This document shows, piece after piece, positions 13,901 to 28,900 of a DNA stretch of 64,000 nt. Source of the stretch: Paracentrotus lividus. Lineage: Eukaryota; Echinodermata; Echinoidea; Camarodonta; Echinidae. The position numbers were made by a program, and so were the translations under genes. The notes under the pieces were generated by a model. The model was not told the origin of the DNA and did no database searches. It saw only the letters and a list, made by a program, of their open reading frames with translations. Every line of letters starts with the position of its first letter. The first letter of the stretch is position 1. The DNA is taken from contig CALNVZ010000174.1 in the NCBI GenBank assembly GCA_940671915.1, forward strand, positions 16,581,420 to 16,645,419. Reading direction: 5' to 3'.

Positions 13901-16900
13901 ATTCTGTCTAAATAACAAATGTATCCTAGCTCGTTAATATCTCGACTTTGCTGGATGCTATAAATCCAACTTCCTGCACCTGATCATCTCCCTCCTCTTA
14001 TTGGCTAGCATCATCTTAAGCTCATGAATATTCATGATCTACCTACCCTTTGATCTAGAGTGTGCTATGAGTAATGTGTATGCAACCACACATAGAGTCA
14101 TGGTGTGTGAGTGACCGTGAGAGAAAGAGAGAGAGAGAGATGGAGAGAGGGAGGGGGGACTCGCAATCATTTATCCATCCACTATCTTATTTGAGAAGAG
14201 GATAAAATTGTTGACGTTTATCATTAGCTTACAGGAAATCACTGTATCTTCTTCAAGTCTATTCTCAATGTCACATTCATTCTCAACAAAAATCATTTCG
14301 GATGGAGTGGCACACATTTTGATCTTAATTATTCTATTATTTCATCTGGAAGTATAGCAGCAATCACCTTCAGTACGGCTCTAACATAAGGTAGGTACAA
14401 TTCTTAAGTTTCTTTATCTTTCTTTTATCGTGTATATATTTCCTGGTCGCATATATTGGTAATAATTTTATCAGGTATCTAAACTAAGTGAGTTTTCACT
14501 TGGGGATCTAGACTGAAATTTTAGGGGTTTGTAAGCATTGGACCTTTGTTTAAAATAAATAATTTATATTTTTTAAAATCCATATTTGAATCTGGGGGCA
14601 TATGTGTAATGGACCACTGGTTGGTGTCTAGCTTTTTCTTCATAGGTTTTTAAAAAATTCAAATAAATATCTATTACAGACGCCTCGAGAGATATATAGT
14701 CTAAATGCCTCTTTATATTTAAAGCTAAATTTGTATCAAAAGAAACATGAAATGAAGAGAATATCTAGGTCTATTGTTTAATCATTATTATATGCAACAT
14801 TTCTTCTAAAAAAAAAAAAAGATGTAGGCCTACATTACATTTATAAGATGCATAGTAAAATAACTAAAATAACAACTAAATTACTTGAATCAATTGGCAC
14901 TATGCAGCTGCTATGACAACATGGTAATTTGTAAATCAATGATCCTCTTATATACAGAATAAATGCAGGCTAATTAAACCACCCCACTCTGTACACATGT
15001 ATGTATTGTAAATTGAACCATAAACAAACTTCATTATATCCCTACACCTTTTTCCATTGACAAGCTAGTCAGTGAGGGGTAAGTCAAGAATGATGGATCA
15101 ATCTCTATATAGGAAGGAAGAAGATGTCACGTCTTGCATTTAAAGTGAATCTACTGTAGTAGAAGAAGAGAATAAGATGATTGTGAGCTTTCAAATTCTT
15201 TTTGTTTGTTTTCAGAAAGAAATAATTAGTGATAAGTCTACTGGCATGGATTGCTCTTCAAATGCTCATATAATTAGATTATAATAAACAAAAAGTTTAT
15301 GCTTGGACAAACATTTTGTGTTGTCCATGCATTCTTGTGTGTACGGCATGTGATACTCAGCAGATTTTGAGTTAATTTCCTATTATCTGGGCGATTCCAA
15401 AACCTCATAAACAACACACATTCATATTTTGTTATAAACCTTTCCAAATAATTTTAGACAGTTTATTCCATAATTTAATTTAATGATCATGTAGTATTTT
15501 CACTTTAAGACTGACTGTGGTTAATTGAATCTAAGTTATGCGCTGCTATTTTGCAAGTAAACATTTTACGTCCGGCCGGATATATGATGGCAAGGTTAAG
15601 GTGATGAATAATGTTTTGGAATAAAGAATAGGTTCCCCCATTTCTCATTTTTAATCACATTATCAATTGACATGTAACATATCTATTCCCAATAGAGATA
15701 TGTTTGATATTTTATTCATTTCTTTTTTTAATCTATACTTCTTTTCACTGTAAACTTAACAGTTTATAATAAAAAAAAAGAAGTTTAAACAACAAAGTGA
15801 AACATGAAACATAAATGAAGAAAACATGAATTTTGATGCATTTCTTTATCCCAAAATGATATTTTATGATTACTGCTGCTCAAAGAGTTAACTTAAAGTT
15901 GCAATTTGTTAGTGCAAATAAAAGATTGTACCATCACTTTTCATTCTTTTAATATTTTTCAAAATCGTGCACGAAATATGGGCATAAAAACGCAGAAAGA
16001 GAAGAGTTTTTTTCATAAATGTCTCATCAGGGAATATTTTCTTGAGACAGAAAATGTCTGCCATGAAATCCCATTTCCTTTAATATCTATTTTTCTTTTA
16101 TCTAGTGTGTAGATGAGAATTGAAATTAGCAGAGGGACACACACATTTTCCTCCGGCATGTGAAAAGAATATTACTGGGTGCAAAACCTTCAAAATCATG
16201 TATTAATCATCAAAAGGTGTCAGCAAAAGTCATTTCCAAGTGAAGAGGAATTAGGACACTTTTTTTTTATCAAGCAGCTTAGTACGAGTGGCCATTAGCA
16301 GAAAACGGATTACGAGGAAACGGGGATGGGACTGGCAAGATGTCATGGAGGCTTGCATCTTGTTTATAATATCGGATACATCAGCTAAGCTAGAATGGTA
16401 TGGTGTGTGCCATTTCAAAGCAATTACACTCTGTCCATTTGATTGTGAGAGGCATACTTATCGGATGAAGGGGTTCAAGATCAAGAGCAGCTGTGTTTAT
16501 ACTTATCAGATGAAAGTAGGTTCAAGATCAAGAACGGCTTGTGTTATACTTATCGGATGACAGGGGTTCAAGATCAAGAGCAGCTGTGTGTATACTTATC
16601 AAATAAAAAGGGGGTTCAAGATCAAAAGTGCTTGTGTTTATATTTTATCAGTGAAAGTGGGTTTCAAGATCAAGAATGCTGTGTTTATACTTATTGGATG
16701 AAAGGGGGTTCAATATCAAGAGGAGCTATGTTATACTTTCGGATGAAAGGGCTTGGATCAAAAGTGGCTGTGTTCATATCAAGATCACAAAGAGGTGCGC
16801 TACAATGTATATGAAATGGTATATCCCATCTTGATGTAAGATTTACTGGTTCGGAACAGATGATGGTCTTTCAGATATGTTTATTCTTTCTTCCCTGAAA

Positions 16901-19900
16901 TTTGGAGGTGAATGCATTCTTAGATAGATTAATAACTCTTATTGCTTCTGTTCAAATATTCACTGCCTGATGAATTAAAAAAGAAAAAAAAAAAAGAGAG
17001 AGAGAAAAATGGATTTGGGAGTCTTGCTGGTATTGCTAAATCTGCATTCCAGTGTACAGCCAGGGTATTTCCTGAACAGGCTAGCTACACTACAGTAAGA
17101 TTGGCCAAAAATTTGCCGTGTGCTTGCATCTTGAGGAGCAGATCAAATTCTTTGAATTCCAACTGTACCCTGATGATCGATACCACCCCAGTCATACCAC
17201 CATAAGTCAAAAGATCAACAAAACCTTTTCAATTATTTTTTGTGGGCGGTCTAAGTTCACTCTTGTGTCTTTTCACTGGTGTGTCTTTGGCATGGTTGAG
17301 ATGCAGCAAAAGAGATCGATTTAGATTTGGCAGGCTTGAAAAGGCTCTGGTAATAAAGGCAACAAGATACAAAAGAGTCGATGTAGGCGGTCGCACTAGT
17401 TAGGAGCTGGAAAAAGAGGCGCACTATTTGTGATCCAATGAACGAGCCTGATCAAAGGATAACAGGCCTTTTCTCTCATATAGTGTGCTAATTTCGGCAA
17501 AATCTCAGCCCAAGTCATCTTGGCTTATTTCAATTTCGAGCTACATTAGTTTGGCAGTTTGGCACTAGCCTATCCCAACTACATCAGAAAACATATGGGG
17601 CACTGGTCAGGCCGTAAAACTTTATCTACCGGGTGATATTCACTCTTGAAAAAAAAAGACATACTAAGCGAGGGAGCGAAGCGACCGAGGGGGGGGAGGG
17701 GTGTGGAGAGGGGGGTTTTCCCCCTCCCAACGGCAGGGACTTTTTGTATTTTGGGACTTTAAATTGTGCAATTTTGTGCATACCTGGAGAAAAAAAAAAA
17801 ATTTAATCAGAATTTTGATTTAAATTGGAGGATATCATCCCTGTTATCTAGAGATTCAGCTTTGGCTACTGCAGTATCAAATTCGGCGTGACTCCATTTT
17901 GGGGTTTATATCCCTTGCTCTCAACTTGTAGTGCGCTATTTCACTAGCTTGAGCTAGTATAGTAACGCCTTGTTTAGGAATTTTTGCTTTCAACAAACAT
18001 ACAGAGTATTTTTTACACTGGGGGATAACAAGGGTCAGTTTATCATATGATGACCATCAATCAAATTCCATGCGCATCCTGGTTCATCTTTCTTGTTTTA
18101 AACTTGTGTTCTTATATCTTCCTATCCTAAATCGCTGGAATTCTTCTCCATGCTGCTTTGGGGATACAAACCTTTCAAGTGTGAATCCTCATGTGATGAT
18201 TATTCATAGTACGGAGCAAAATTGAGTGGTCTACCTTACCAATGAGATGAAGCCCTTTCAAATTAACCCAGCCAGAAGGGCTCATGATCATCCCAAATGA
18301 AAATTATGAATAACTATTTCAAGTAGAACCTCTTTAAGGTCTTTAAGGATATGAGGTAAAAGGAAATTAACCTACCTGAAGATATAAATGCACAGGCAAA
18401 TAACCCATGCTACTTGGTTACAGATGAATATTGATCAGGTTGAACCTTAGTTCGATCAAGCCTATTCTTTATAATTCATTGCAAACAACGTATTAGTAAC
18501 AAAAGTTGTTTATTTATTTTTTACAATAATATATTTTAGCAAAATATTTTGTTAACCATGATTTGAAAAATGCATTGTCACTTTGTGACACTTTGGCTAA
18601 CATCCTTCATAAATGCAATTTAATTTTTCAATCTTTTACGTTTCGATGTCATAACATGTAGTTATTTTGTGTCAACTATAAAAAAAAAATATGTATAAAA
18701 TATATAAAAATTATCTACACAATAATTAAAAATTGATTTTAACTTACAGTGCGGAGCTGGAGGAAAAAATGCAATTTTCAGCATTCATCGAACACAAGAC
18801 CTTTTCATATACATGTAGACCTAATCTTAAAAATAAGAAATAAAATGAAATCTACTCATTAAAAGTAGAATATAATTGAGTCTTTGTCTATTAAAATTTC
18901 CATCTCTTTTTGAGAATAATTGACACAAGGGTGTTAATCTATTATGAATCAGAGTAGGAATGTTTGTCATCCTCTTAGATAGACAATAGGGAGCTATACT
19001 CGCTTCTGAAACCATATATTGACATAGTGAATAAGAATTTTGAACCTGTACATGAGGGATACCCAAAATTACTCAAAATTAACACGAAGCAATGTCATAA
19101 CTATGATTTGCCCATGCAAACTTCTATACCTATAAGTTCATATTATAGAACATGTACTGAAGATAGAATATTAGAATGGATACAATTATCTGTGTATGGT
19201 TTTTAAACATATTTAAGAATAGAGTTTAAAAGGCTCAGAGAATACATGTTCATCAATTTGGATTATTTCTAATGGAAACAGCATGTAATCAAGTCAAATA
19301 CAAAGAATTATCAACTAGAACAGGAAAATACAGTTCATCATGTAACTTAATTTTTGACATTTAAACTTACTGTTATGGTTCGCATTATGAAAGTTTATAC
19401 ATATGTGGCTACTATGCATTGAATAAAGGTCAAAGAACTATCCAAGATGTCAAAAAGAAATGATAGCTCATAAATTTTGCTCTCCATTATTGCATTGCAA
19501 TAATACGACAGGTGACTTGATATCCAAATATCATTTGGGAATTTCTTTTTAGCCAAGGTTTTCCAAACTTGTCCATAATCTGAATAGAATTTAGTTAGAA
19601 GTACTAATACTTTGATTTGACATCATATAAACCACATCTATATTGAACTTAAAAACGATTTGTGCGCATAAGCCATTTTTTAAAAATATTTAAATCACTG
19701 TTCAACTGTAAGTGTTCACCCTGTAAAAAACACCCTCTTTGGACTCCTTAGACATACATGTAACTTTAAAAAAATTTAAATCCTTTACAGCACTCCATCT
19801 TTATATCTGAGGATACATTATCTAATTCTCTTTTATACATGTATACTCTTCATTTGTGCAGGCTGTAGTGTAAGGATAAATCTTAATTTTAAAAGTGATG

Positions 19901-22900
19901 ATAGATGAGAATTTGCATGGACAAGCTTCATGCTCTATCCGAACAAAAAGAATGCAATGTTCCCAGCTGATGTACAGGTATTTGAAGTAAAACATTGCAA
20001 GTTTGATTCTCACTTAGTCATATTTCATACTTAACCTATCTGCTTATTTTAAGAATTTAAAAAATTCAGAACACACAACTATCTAATGTATGTACATACA
20101 TTTCCCACAGTGGAATTAGAATAGCACACAGTCTCTCAAAATTTGTAAATTCCACTTTTGAAATAATTTTCCTCTCTTGAATTGCCATCTCTCAGTGCCT
20201 CTGTAAATCATCATGTAAACGAACTTGTAATGTCGTCCATCGTATTTAATTCATGTCACCCGGGAATAGAATTTTATGGGTTCTCTTTGAAGTCTAATAA
20301 CGCACTTTTGACACAGTTTTTTTTGTAAACCAAAGTCAACATCGCTTTGCTTACAAGTAACATCCCTTGGATTTCCCTTCACTTATTCGGTGTTTACACT
20401 TGTGAGCTAGGCTCTCGTGTCGAATCCCAGGAAGGTTCAACACTGCAAAAGTGAACATGTGTGATCGTGTTTATACACAACAAAAAAGGCTAGTTCAATA
20501 AGACTGCAGATCATGACTGAAGTAAATGGATGTCATTAGGTGTGGGCCATGATTAGCCGAATTCCATCACTACCTCAAGGTTCGAGTTCGACACCAGCAT
20601 TTGTTTACACACCAGAAAATTGGCCGCGTCAACCCGCTCCCGGATCGAAACCTACAATTTGGGCGGAGCAAAAGGCGTGCCGAGCTCAGGTCGCAGATCA
20701 CACTGATCCTCTTTACACGCAAAAAATTGTTGTGTCGAAACGATGCCGTGTCGAACCCAGCAGAGTCCATGTAAACAGTTCACATATAATTCACAAGCCT
20801 AACCAACCTGTACACATATGTTTCACAAATTCTGAATGGACTTGGTGCTTTTAGTTAAGCTATTTATAATGAGTTTATTGTTGTTCATGATTCTTTTTTA
20901 GTAGTACTTAGAATATGTTTCATGTGGAATAATAATGATCTTTAATCGCATATACTGTAATGCCAATAATGGTCAGTCATATATCACTTTTTTAAATGTG
21001 AAAACTTTGTTAAAGCAGGGTTAAAATAACAATAAGTTATAAAGAACTGGGACCTGATGATTACCTCTTATATCAGATCTCTTTATACCAAGTTTCCACT
21101 GTAACGACTATCAGCCATTCTTCACTTTTAATGATCCCATCTAAAGCCTTTGGTAAGACACAGTTTTCTCAAAATTTTTCAAGAACAAGAATGAAGGAAA
21201 ACGAATTATAAATTCTTCAAGAATTATAAATTCTTTAATACTGGTAATAAAAATCATGAATAATTATCAACAATCAATATAAATAATATATGATCTCACA
21301 GAAATCATCTGTGGCAAGACAAAATTTTCTCCAAGTATAATAATTTATAATGCTTCAATACAACTAAATAATAAATATAACTAATAAATATCATCTCATG
21401 TAAATGTGGCAAGACAAAATTCTCTCAAACAGTTTCAATAACATCTCGTGTAAAAATGTGGAAAGACTAAATTTTCTCAAACAGTTTCAGTAACAGCAGT
21501 GCCAGAACACTCGAAAAAGACTAGGAACAAAGTCCTACGTATGTTAAATTCACCACAGAACAAAAGTTTGCCTGGGATTGTCAGTCAGGCCCAACTTTTT
21601 ATTTACCCTTTCTCGAGCGTTTTCCAATTTCTCTTGTCTGCTGAGTCGTTTGTATTTTTTGGGTGGGTTGATTAGATTTCTATATCCTCCCGTTTCGCGG
21701 GACTTCGACGCCATCGAGTAGAGCAACCGACGCGAACGGTAGAACAATCACCGACGCGAAATCAAGTGAGTGGGGACGCATGGCATTCGTATACGCTCGA
21801 AAATACTATACTAATAATGGGCACGAGATGGCGCTACTACGTTAGCGCCAGAGTGGGTAGATAGAGAGAGTGGCGACAACGGAAGTCGTCTCTGATTGGT
21901 CGATGTTTTCATGGGGCTCGAAAAGGAACTAATTTCATGAGCAGTTGATGCCCTCAACAGCTGATTCAGTGCCAATGGAACTTTTTTTTGCAACTAGCTG
22001 ATGTGTTTTAATCATACGCTGCCAGGATGGCGGCGGTCAGGATGCGTGTTAACATAATTGCGCAATTGATCACAAAATAGTTCCTTTCAGCTCCCCATGT
22101 TCGACTTTTGACTGTGCGCACCTAGTTTTTGGGTACGCGTGTCGTCACTCTCTCTATCTACCCACTCTGGTTAGCGCTATCGGCGATATCGGCGACGAAT
22201 CTAGAAGACTACATAATAATGGGCACGAGGTGGCGTACACCAACGAGGGAACCCGGGGTACAACGGTACCGCGGGGTACGGCGTGGTGCATCATATGACC
22301 CAAGTTTGAAATTGATCCGTCAAACGGTTTTTAAGTTTATTGCGAGAACAAGCCATTTTCATGTACACAATGACCTCTGTGACCTTTGACCTCATGACCC
22401 AAAATCTGATAAGTTCATTGTCCCTCCATATGTAAATATGATCCAAGTTTGAAGTTGATCCTCCAACGGTTCTTAAGTTATCGCAAAGAACGAGAGCCAT
22501 TTTCACGTACACAATGACCTGTGACCTTTGACCTCATGACCCCAAAATCTAATAAGTTTATTGACCCTCATATATGCACATATGACCCAAGTTTCAAGTT
22601 TATCCCTCAAACGGTTCTTAAGTTATCGCAGAACGAGCCATTTTCATGTACACAATGACCTCTGTGACCTTTGACCTCATGACCCCAATTCTAATAAGTT
22701 CATTGTCCCCTACCATATGCATACATGATCCAAGTTTGAAGTTGACACCGTCAAACCGTTCTTAAGTTATGGCGAGAACGAACCATTTTCATGTATACAA
22801 TGACATCTGTGACCTTTGACTTTGACCTCATGACCTAAAATCTAATCAGTTCATTGCCCCTCCCATAGGCACACCAATTACCCAAGTTTGAAGTTGACCC

Positions 22901-25900
22901 GTCAAACGTTTTTTAAGTTATGGCGAGAACGAGCCATTTTCATGTATTACAATGACTCTGTGACCTTTGACCTTTGACCTAATGACCCAAAGTCTAATCA
23001 GATCATTGTCCCTACCATATGCATACATGATCCAAGTTTGAAAGTGATCCGTCAAACGGTTTCTTAAGTTATCGCGAAACGATAAACGGGACGGACGTAC
23101 GGACGGACGGACAACCCGAAAACATAATGCCTCCGGCACCACCTTCGGTGGCGGAGGCATAAAAATCTGCTGTATCTCATCTTGTAATTTTGTTATTAAG
23201 AAATTAAGTGGATATAAATTTCAAGTCTATGTGATTTGTCAGCTTTTCATTTCCCCACGAACATTCATATCTCTAGGCAATATGATAAGGGATTTGGCAA
23301 CTTCCAAAAAAAAGTGTACAAGAGATCGAAATGAATAAAATTCAATTGTTCTGACCATAAATACGAACTACTGTAAGTTTCAGATCAAATGCAAGTCATA
23401 AATCTAAAAATGGTGAAAACAAACAAGGCTATACAGCCTCCCATGATTAATTTACTACCGATCTGTTGCAAGCTTAGCAGCCCGGTAGGCATGGCTACTT
23501 CAAGACAGGAAATGCGGGGTACGTTGTGCTGCGTTGAAATGCATGCCGTTTTCAAAAGCATCCAAGAAAGGGTTTGAAATTTTGAATATGAAATCAAAGA
23601 TATCTCGAAAGTAAAGCAAGCAATTGGTAAAATACTATTAGTCTGATTGTAAAAACAAACTACTGAAAATTTCAGAGCAAATGAAAGTAGTTTAGTACCT
23701 TAAAACAGAGAAAACAAACAAGACTAGGACTACGGCCTTGCGCGATCAAATCACTACTGCAGTGCACCACTCTGTCACAAGCATCAGTGGCGTCTTGCCC
23801 AGCGCGCTGAGTGTTGGGGCTTCATAACCCAGAATACGCTATACGTTCTGAGCCGCGGTGGAAGGATACTGTTTGAAAAGCATTTGAAAATGGGTTTGAA
23901 AAGTATTTGAAAATGGGTTTGAAAATCAGGGCATAAAATCGTTAATATCTGGATAGTACAGCAAGCAAATGGTTTGTAAATTTCAAGGGATTTCATATAA
24001 ACCTACATGTATATGTTTATAATCATGTTGGCAAAATGAGCTATTTTAATAAATTATGATATGAATTCTCGCTCAATGTTACTGCATTCCCGTAAGGGAA
24101 ACCAGACTGTCCTACATCTATGTGTTTATAATCATATTGGCAAAATGAGCTAAATCAAATAAATTGCAATTTGAATATGGGTGCATTAAAACAAACCTGT
24201 TTATTCATTTGTTAAAGTAAAATTAAATGTCAGAAACTGATGGGATTGCACACTTGAGGGATACTTCTATAGTAAGTTTACATATAAGTAAAAACTTGAC
24301 ATTTACCTAGATTGCGTGTCATGTTGGACAAGCTGTAGTTTGTAGTAGGAGTTAGTTCCACGGCTGATGTCAACCAGGCCCAATGTTGCACTGTATAACA
24401 ATCCTTTCTCCTTGTATACATGGCATGACAAACCTATCAGAGACAAACAATATAAAAGTAATCGCTAGAGGGTATTCATTTGTCTTGCAATCTATTACGG
24501 TCAACAAGAAAATTTGAGATCACTCTCGCAAAAAGTGCTCACTAGCTTTCAAGGGAATTTGTGATCACTCTCGCAAAAAGTGTTCACTAGCTTACAAGTT
24601 CATGAGTTTTCGAGTGCCGATGCAACTCTTTATCAAGTGAGGAAAATTATCTGAAAACGTAGTCTATTTATATGAATCCCGAGGATCCGACGCACCAACA
24701 CGGGACAATAGGCGGGCGTTAATCTGCTACATGATTGGTCGGGAGTTCACCACTCAGCGTGCCGACAATGCGGCCGGGGATCAATATGTAAATTAGACAA
24801 TTGGCGGGCTCGCTAGCAAAGTTACTTATTATATAGTTATAATAATTACTTACCATATATTAAGTAAAGTTACTTATTACTTAAGTAAAGTTACTTATTA
24901 CTTAAGTAAAGTTACTTATTATCCAGGGGCCATAGAAACACAACTGATAGATATTCAGATTAAAGAAATTTGGTTTATTGTCTATAGCTAAAAATAAATT
25001 TCTTGGTTCTTGAGAATACCCAAATGCTATGTTTGGCACATTCCATCATAATTACAACAAGAGATGGTTAGGCAACGATACATGAGCTAATTCATGAGCC
25101 ATCTAGTCTTAATCATTACTGTTAATGTTTGAAACTCTCCAATATGGATAAAATGGGGCAAATTCAGTCATGGTAGGGAGTAATTTTGGAGGTGAACAAA
25201 TAACAATGAATTTTAAAAATGCTAGAACAAGACACAAGCAGATATTTTTTTCATTAAATAACACAATATACTTAAATACTAGAGAAGCTGATGAATTACA
25301 TTGCTAAAACCCCAGAAGTTCATAAAAAAAAATAGTGGAAATCTAAACAATTTAGAGTTAATACTCCTAATTATCAAAATCTTCTTCCCAATATTCTGTC
25401 TAAATAACAAAATGTATCCTAGCTCAGTTAATATCTCGACTTCTGGATGCTATACCAACTTCCCTGCACCTGATCATCTCCTCCTCTTATTGGTCTAGCA
25501 TCATCTTAAGCTCATGAATATTCATGATCTACCTACCCTTTGATCTAGAGTGTGCTATGAGTAATGTGTATGCACACCAATAGAGTCATGGTGTGTGAGT
25601 GACCGTGAGAGAAAGAGAGAGAGAGAGATGGAGAGAGGGAGGGGGGACTCGCAATCATTTATACATCCACTATCTTATTTGAGAAGAGGACTAAAATTGT
25701 TGACGTTTATCATTAGCTTACAGGAAATCACTGTATCTTCTTCAAGTCTATTCTCAATCACATTCATCTCACAAAAATCATTTGGATGGAGTGGCACACA
25801 TTTTGATCTTAATTATTCTTATTATTTCATCTGGAAGTATAGCAGCAATCACCTTCAGTACGGCTCTAACATAAGGTAGGTACAATTCTTAAGTTTCTTT

Positions 25901-28900
25901 TATCTTTCTTTTATCGTGTATATATTTCCTGGTCGCATATATTGGTAATAATTTTATTCAGGTATCTAAACTCAAGTGAGTTTTCACTTGGGGATCTAGA
26001 CTGAAATTTTAGGGGTTTGTAAGCATTGGACCTTTGTTTAAAATAAATAATTTATATTTTTTAAAATCCATATTTGAAATCTGGGGGCATATGTGTAATG
26101 GACCACTGGTTGTGTCTAGCTTTTCTTCATAGGTTTTTAAAAAATTCAAATAACTATCTATTACAGACGCTCGAGAGATATATAGTCTCAAATGCCTCTT
26201 TTATATTTAAAGCTAAATTTGTATCAAAAGAAACATGAAATGAAGAGAATATCTAGGTCTATTGTTTAATCATTATTATATGCAAACATTTCCTTCTAAA
26301 AAAAAAAAAAAGATGTAGGCCTACATTACATTTATAAGATGCATAGTAAAATAACTAAAATAACAACTAAATTACTTGGAATCATTGGCACTATGCAGCT
26401 GCTATGACAACATGGTAATTTGTAAATCAATGATGCCTCTTTATAACAGAATAAATGCAGGCTAATTAACCCACCCCACTCTGTACACATGTATGTATTG
26501 TAAATTGAACCCATAAACAAACTTCATTATATCCCTACACCTTTTTCCATTGACAAGCAGTCAGTGAGGGGTAAGTCAAGAATGATGGATCAAATCTCTA
26601 TATAGGAAGGAAGAAGATGTCACGTCTTGCATTTAAAGTGAATCTACTGTAGTAGAAGAAGAGAATAAGATGATTGTGAGCTTTCAAATTCTTTTTGTTT
26701 GTTTTCAGAAAGAAATAATTAGTGAAAAGGTCTACTGGCATGGATTGCTCTTCAAATGCTCATATAATTAGATTATAATAACAAAAAAAAAGTTTATGCT
26801 TGGGACAAACATTTTGTGTTGTCCCATGCATTCTTGTGTGTACGGCATGTGATACTCAGCAGATTTGAGTTAATTTCCTATTATTCTGGCGATTCCAAAA
26901 CCTCATAACACACACCATTCATATTTTGTTATAAACCTTTCCAAATAAATTTTAGACAGTTTATTCCATAATTTAATTTAATGATCATGTAGTATTTTCA
27001 CTTTAAGACTGACTGTGGTTAATTGAATCTAAGTTATGCGCTGCTATTTTGCAAGTAAACATTTTACGTCCGGCCGGATATATGATGGCAAGGCTTAAGG
27101 TGATGATAAATGTTTTGGAATAAAGAATAGGTTCCCCCATTCTCATTTTTAATCACATTATCAATTGACATGTAACAATATCTATTCCCAATAGAGATAT
27201 GTTTGATATTTTATTCATTTTCTTTTTTTAATCTATACTTCTTTTCACTAGTAAACTTAACAAGTTTTATATAAAAAAAAAAAAAGAAGTTTAAACAACA
27301 AAGTGAAAACATGAAACATAAATGACAGAAAAACATGAATTTTGATGCATTTCTTTATCCCAAAATGATATTTATGATTACTGCTCCAAAGAGTTAACTT
27401 AAAGTTGCAATTTGTTAGTGCAAATAAAAGATTGTACCATCACTTTTCATTCTTTTAATATTTTTCAATCGTGCACGAAATATGGGCAATAAATAACAGC
27501 AGAAGAGAAGAGTTTTTTTTCATAAATGTCTCATCAAGGAATATTTTCTTGAGACAGAAAATGTCTGCCATGAAATCCCATTTCCTTTAATATCTATTTT
27601 TCTTTTATCTAGTGTGTAGATGAGATTGAAATTTAGCAGAGGGCACACACACATTTCCGGCATGTGAAAGAAATATTACTGGGTGCAAAACACTTCAAAA
27701 TCATGTATTAATCATCAAAAGGTGTCAGCAAAAGTCATTTCCAAGTGAAGAGGAATTAGGACACTTTTTTTTTATCAAAGCAGCTTAGTACGAGTGGCCA
27801 TTAGCAGAAACGGATTACGAGGGAAACGGGGATGGGACTGGCAAGATGTCATGGAGGCTTGCATCTTGTTTATATATCGGATACATCCAGCTAAGCCTAG
27901 AATGGTATGGTGTGTGCCATTTCAAAGCAATTACACTCTGTCCATTTGATTGTGAGAGGCAGATACTTATCGGATGAAAGGGGTTCAAGATCAAGAGCAG
28001 CTGTGTTTATACTTATCAGATGAAAGTAGGTTCAAGATCAAGAACGGCTGTGTTTATACTTATCGGATGACAGGGGTTCAAGATCAAGAGCAGCTGTGTG
28101 TATACTTATCAAATAAAAGGGGGTTCAAGATCAAAAGTGGCTGTGTTTATATTTATCAGATGAAAGTGGGTTCAAGATCAAGAATGGCTGTGTTTATACT
28201 TATTGGATGAAAGGGGGTTCAATATCAAGAGGAGCTATGTTCATACTTATCGGATGAAAGGGCTTGGGATCAAAAGTGGCTGTGTTCATATCAAGATCAC
28301 AAAGAGGTGCGCTACATGTATATGAAATGGTATATCCCATCTTGATGTAAGAATTTACTGGTTCGGAACAGATGATGGTCTTTCAGATATGTTTATTCTT
28401 CTTCCCTGAAATTTGGAGGTGATGCATTCTTTAGATAGATTATAACTCTTATTGCTTCTGTTCAAATATTCACTGCCTGATGAATTAAAAAAGAAAAAAA
28501 AAAAAGAGAGAGAGAAAAAATGGATTTGGGAGTCTTGCTGTATTGGCTAAATCCTGCCATTCCAGTGTACAGCCAGGGTATTTCCTGAACAGGCTAGCTA
28601 ACACTACAGTAAGATTGGCCAAAAATTTGCCGTGCTTGCATCTTGAGGAAGCAGATCAAATCTTTGAATTCCAACTGTACCCTGATGATCGATACCACCC
28701 CAGTCATACCACCATAAGTCAAAAGATCAACAAAACCTTTTCCATTATTTTTTGTGGGCGGTCTAAGTTCACTCTTGTGTCTTTCTCACTGGTGTGTCTT
28801 TGGCATCGGTTGAGATGCAGCAAAGAGATCGATTTAGATTTGGCAGGCTCTGAAAAAGCTCTGGTAATAAAAGCAACAAGATACAAAAGAGTCGATGTAG

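Larger units (their letters stand above)
9532..21006. repeat. Left copy of an 11.5-kb direct tandem repeat
   Basis: The sequence from 9532 to 21006 recurs from 21007 to 32550 in the same order and orientation, nearly identical except for frequent single-base indels and one diverged patch. The left copy is shorter (about 11,475 against 11,544) and has the broken WGR exon. Contents in order: half MITE, hAT MITE, DR1 tandem repeat, TIR family B, WGR exon, AAGTTACTT repeats, GA tract, 47-bp minisatellite, unclassified intron sequence. Confidence 0.97.
8196..24306 (-). other. PARP1 intron between the WGR exons (inflated by the tandem repeat)
   Basis: Spans from the intact WGR-N exon to the WGR-C exon. 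If the left repeat copy is an assembly artefact the true intron would be about 4.6 kb. Besides the repeats listed, I see no other gene in it. Confidence 0.7.

Noticed and set aside
22275-23160. CRISPR-like array
   Set aside because: Units of ~145 bp repeat throughout with no spacer pattern, in a metazoan genome.
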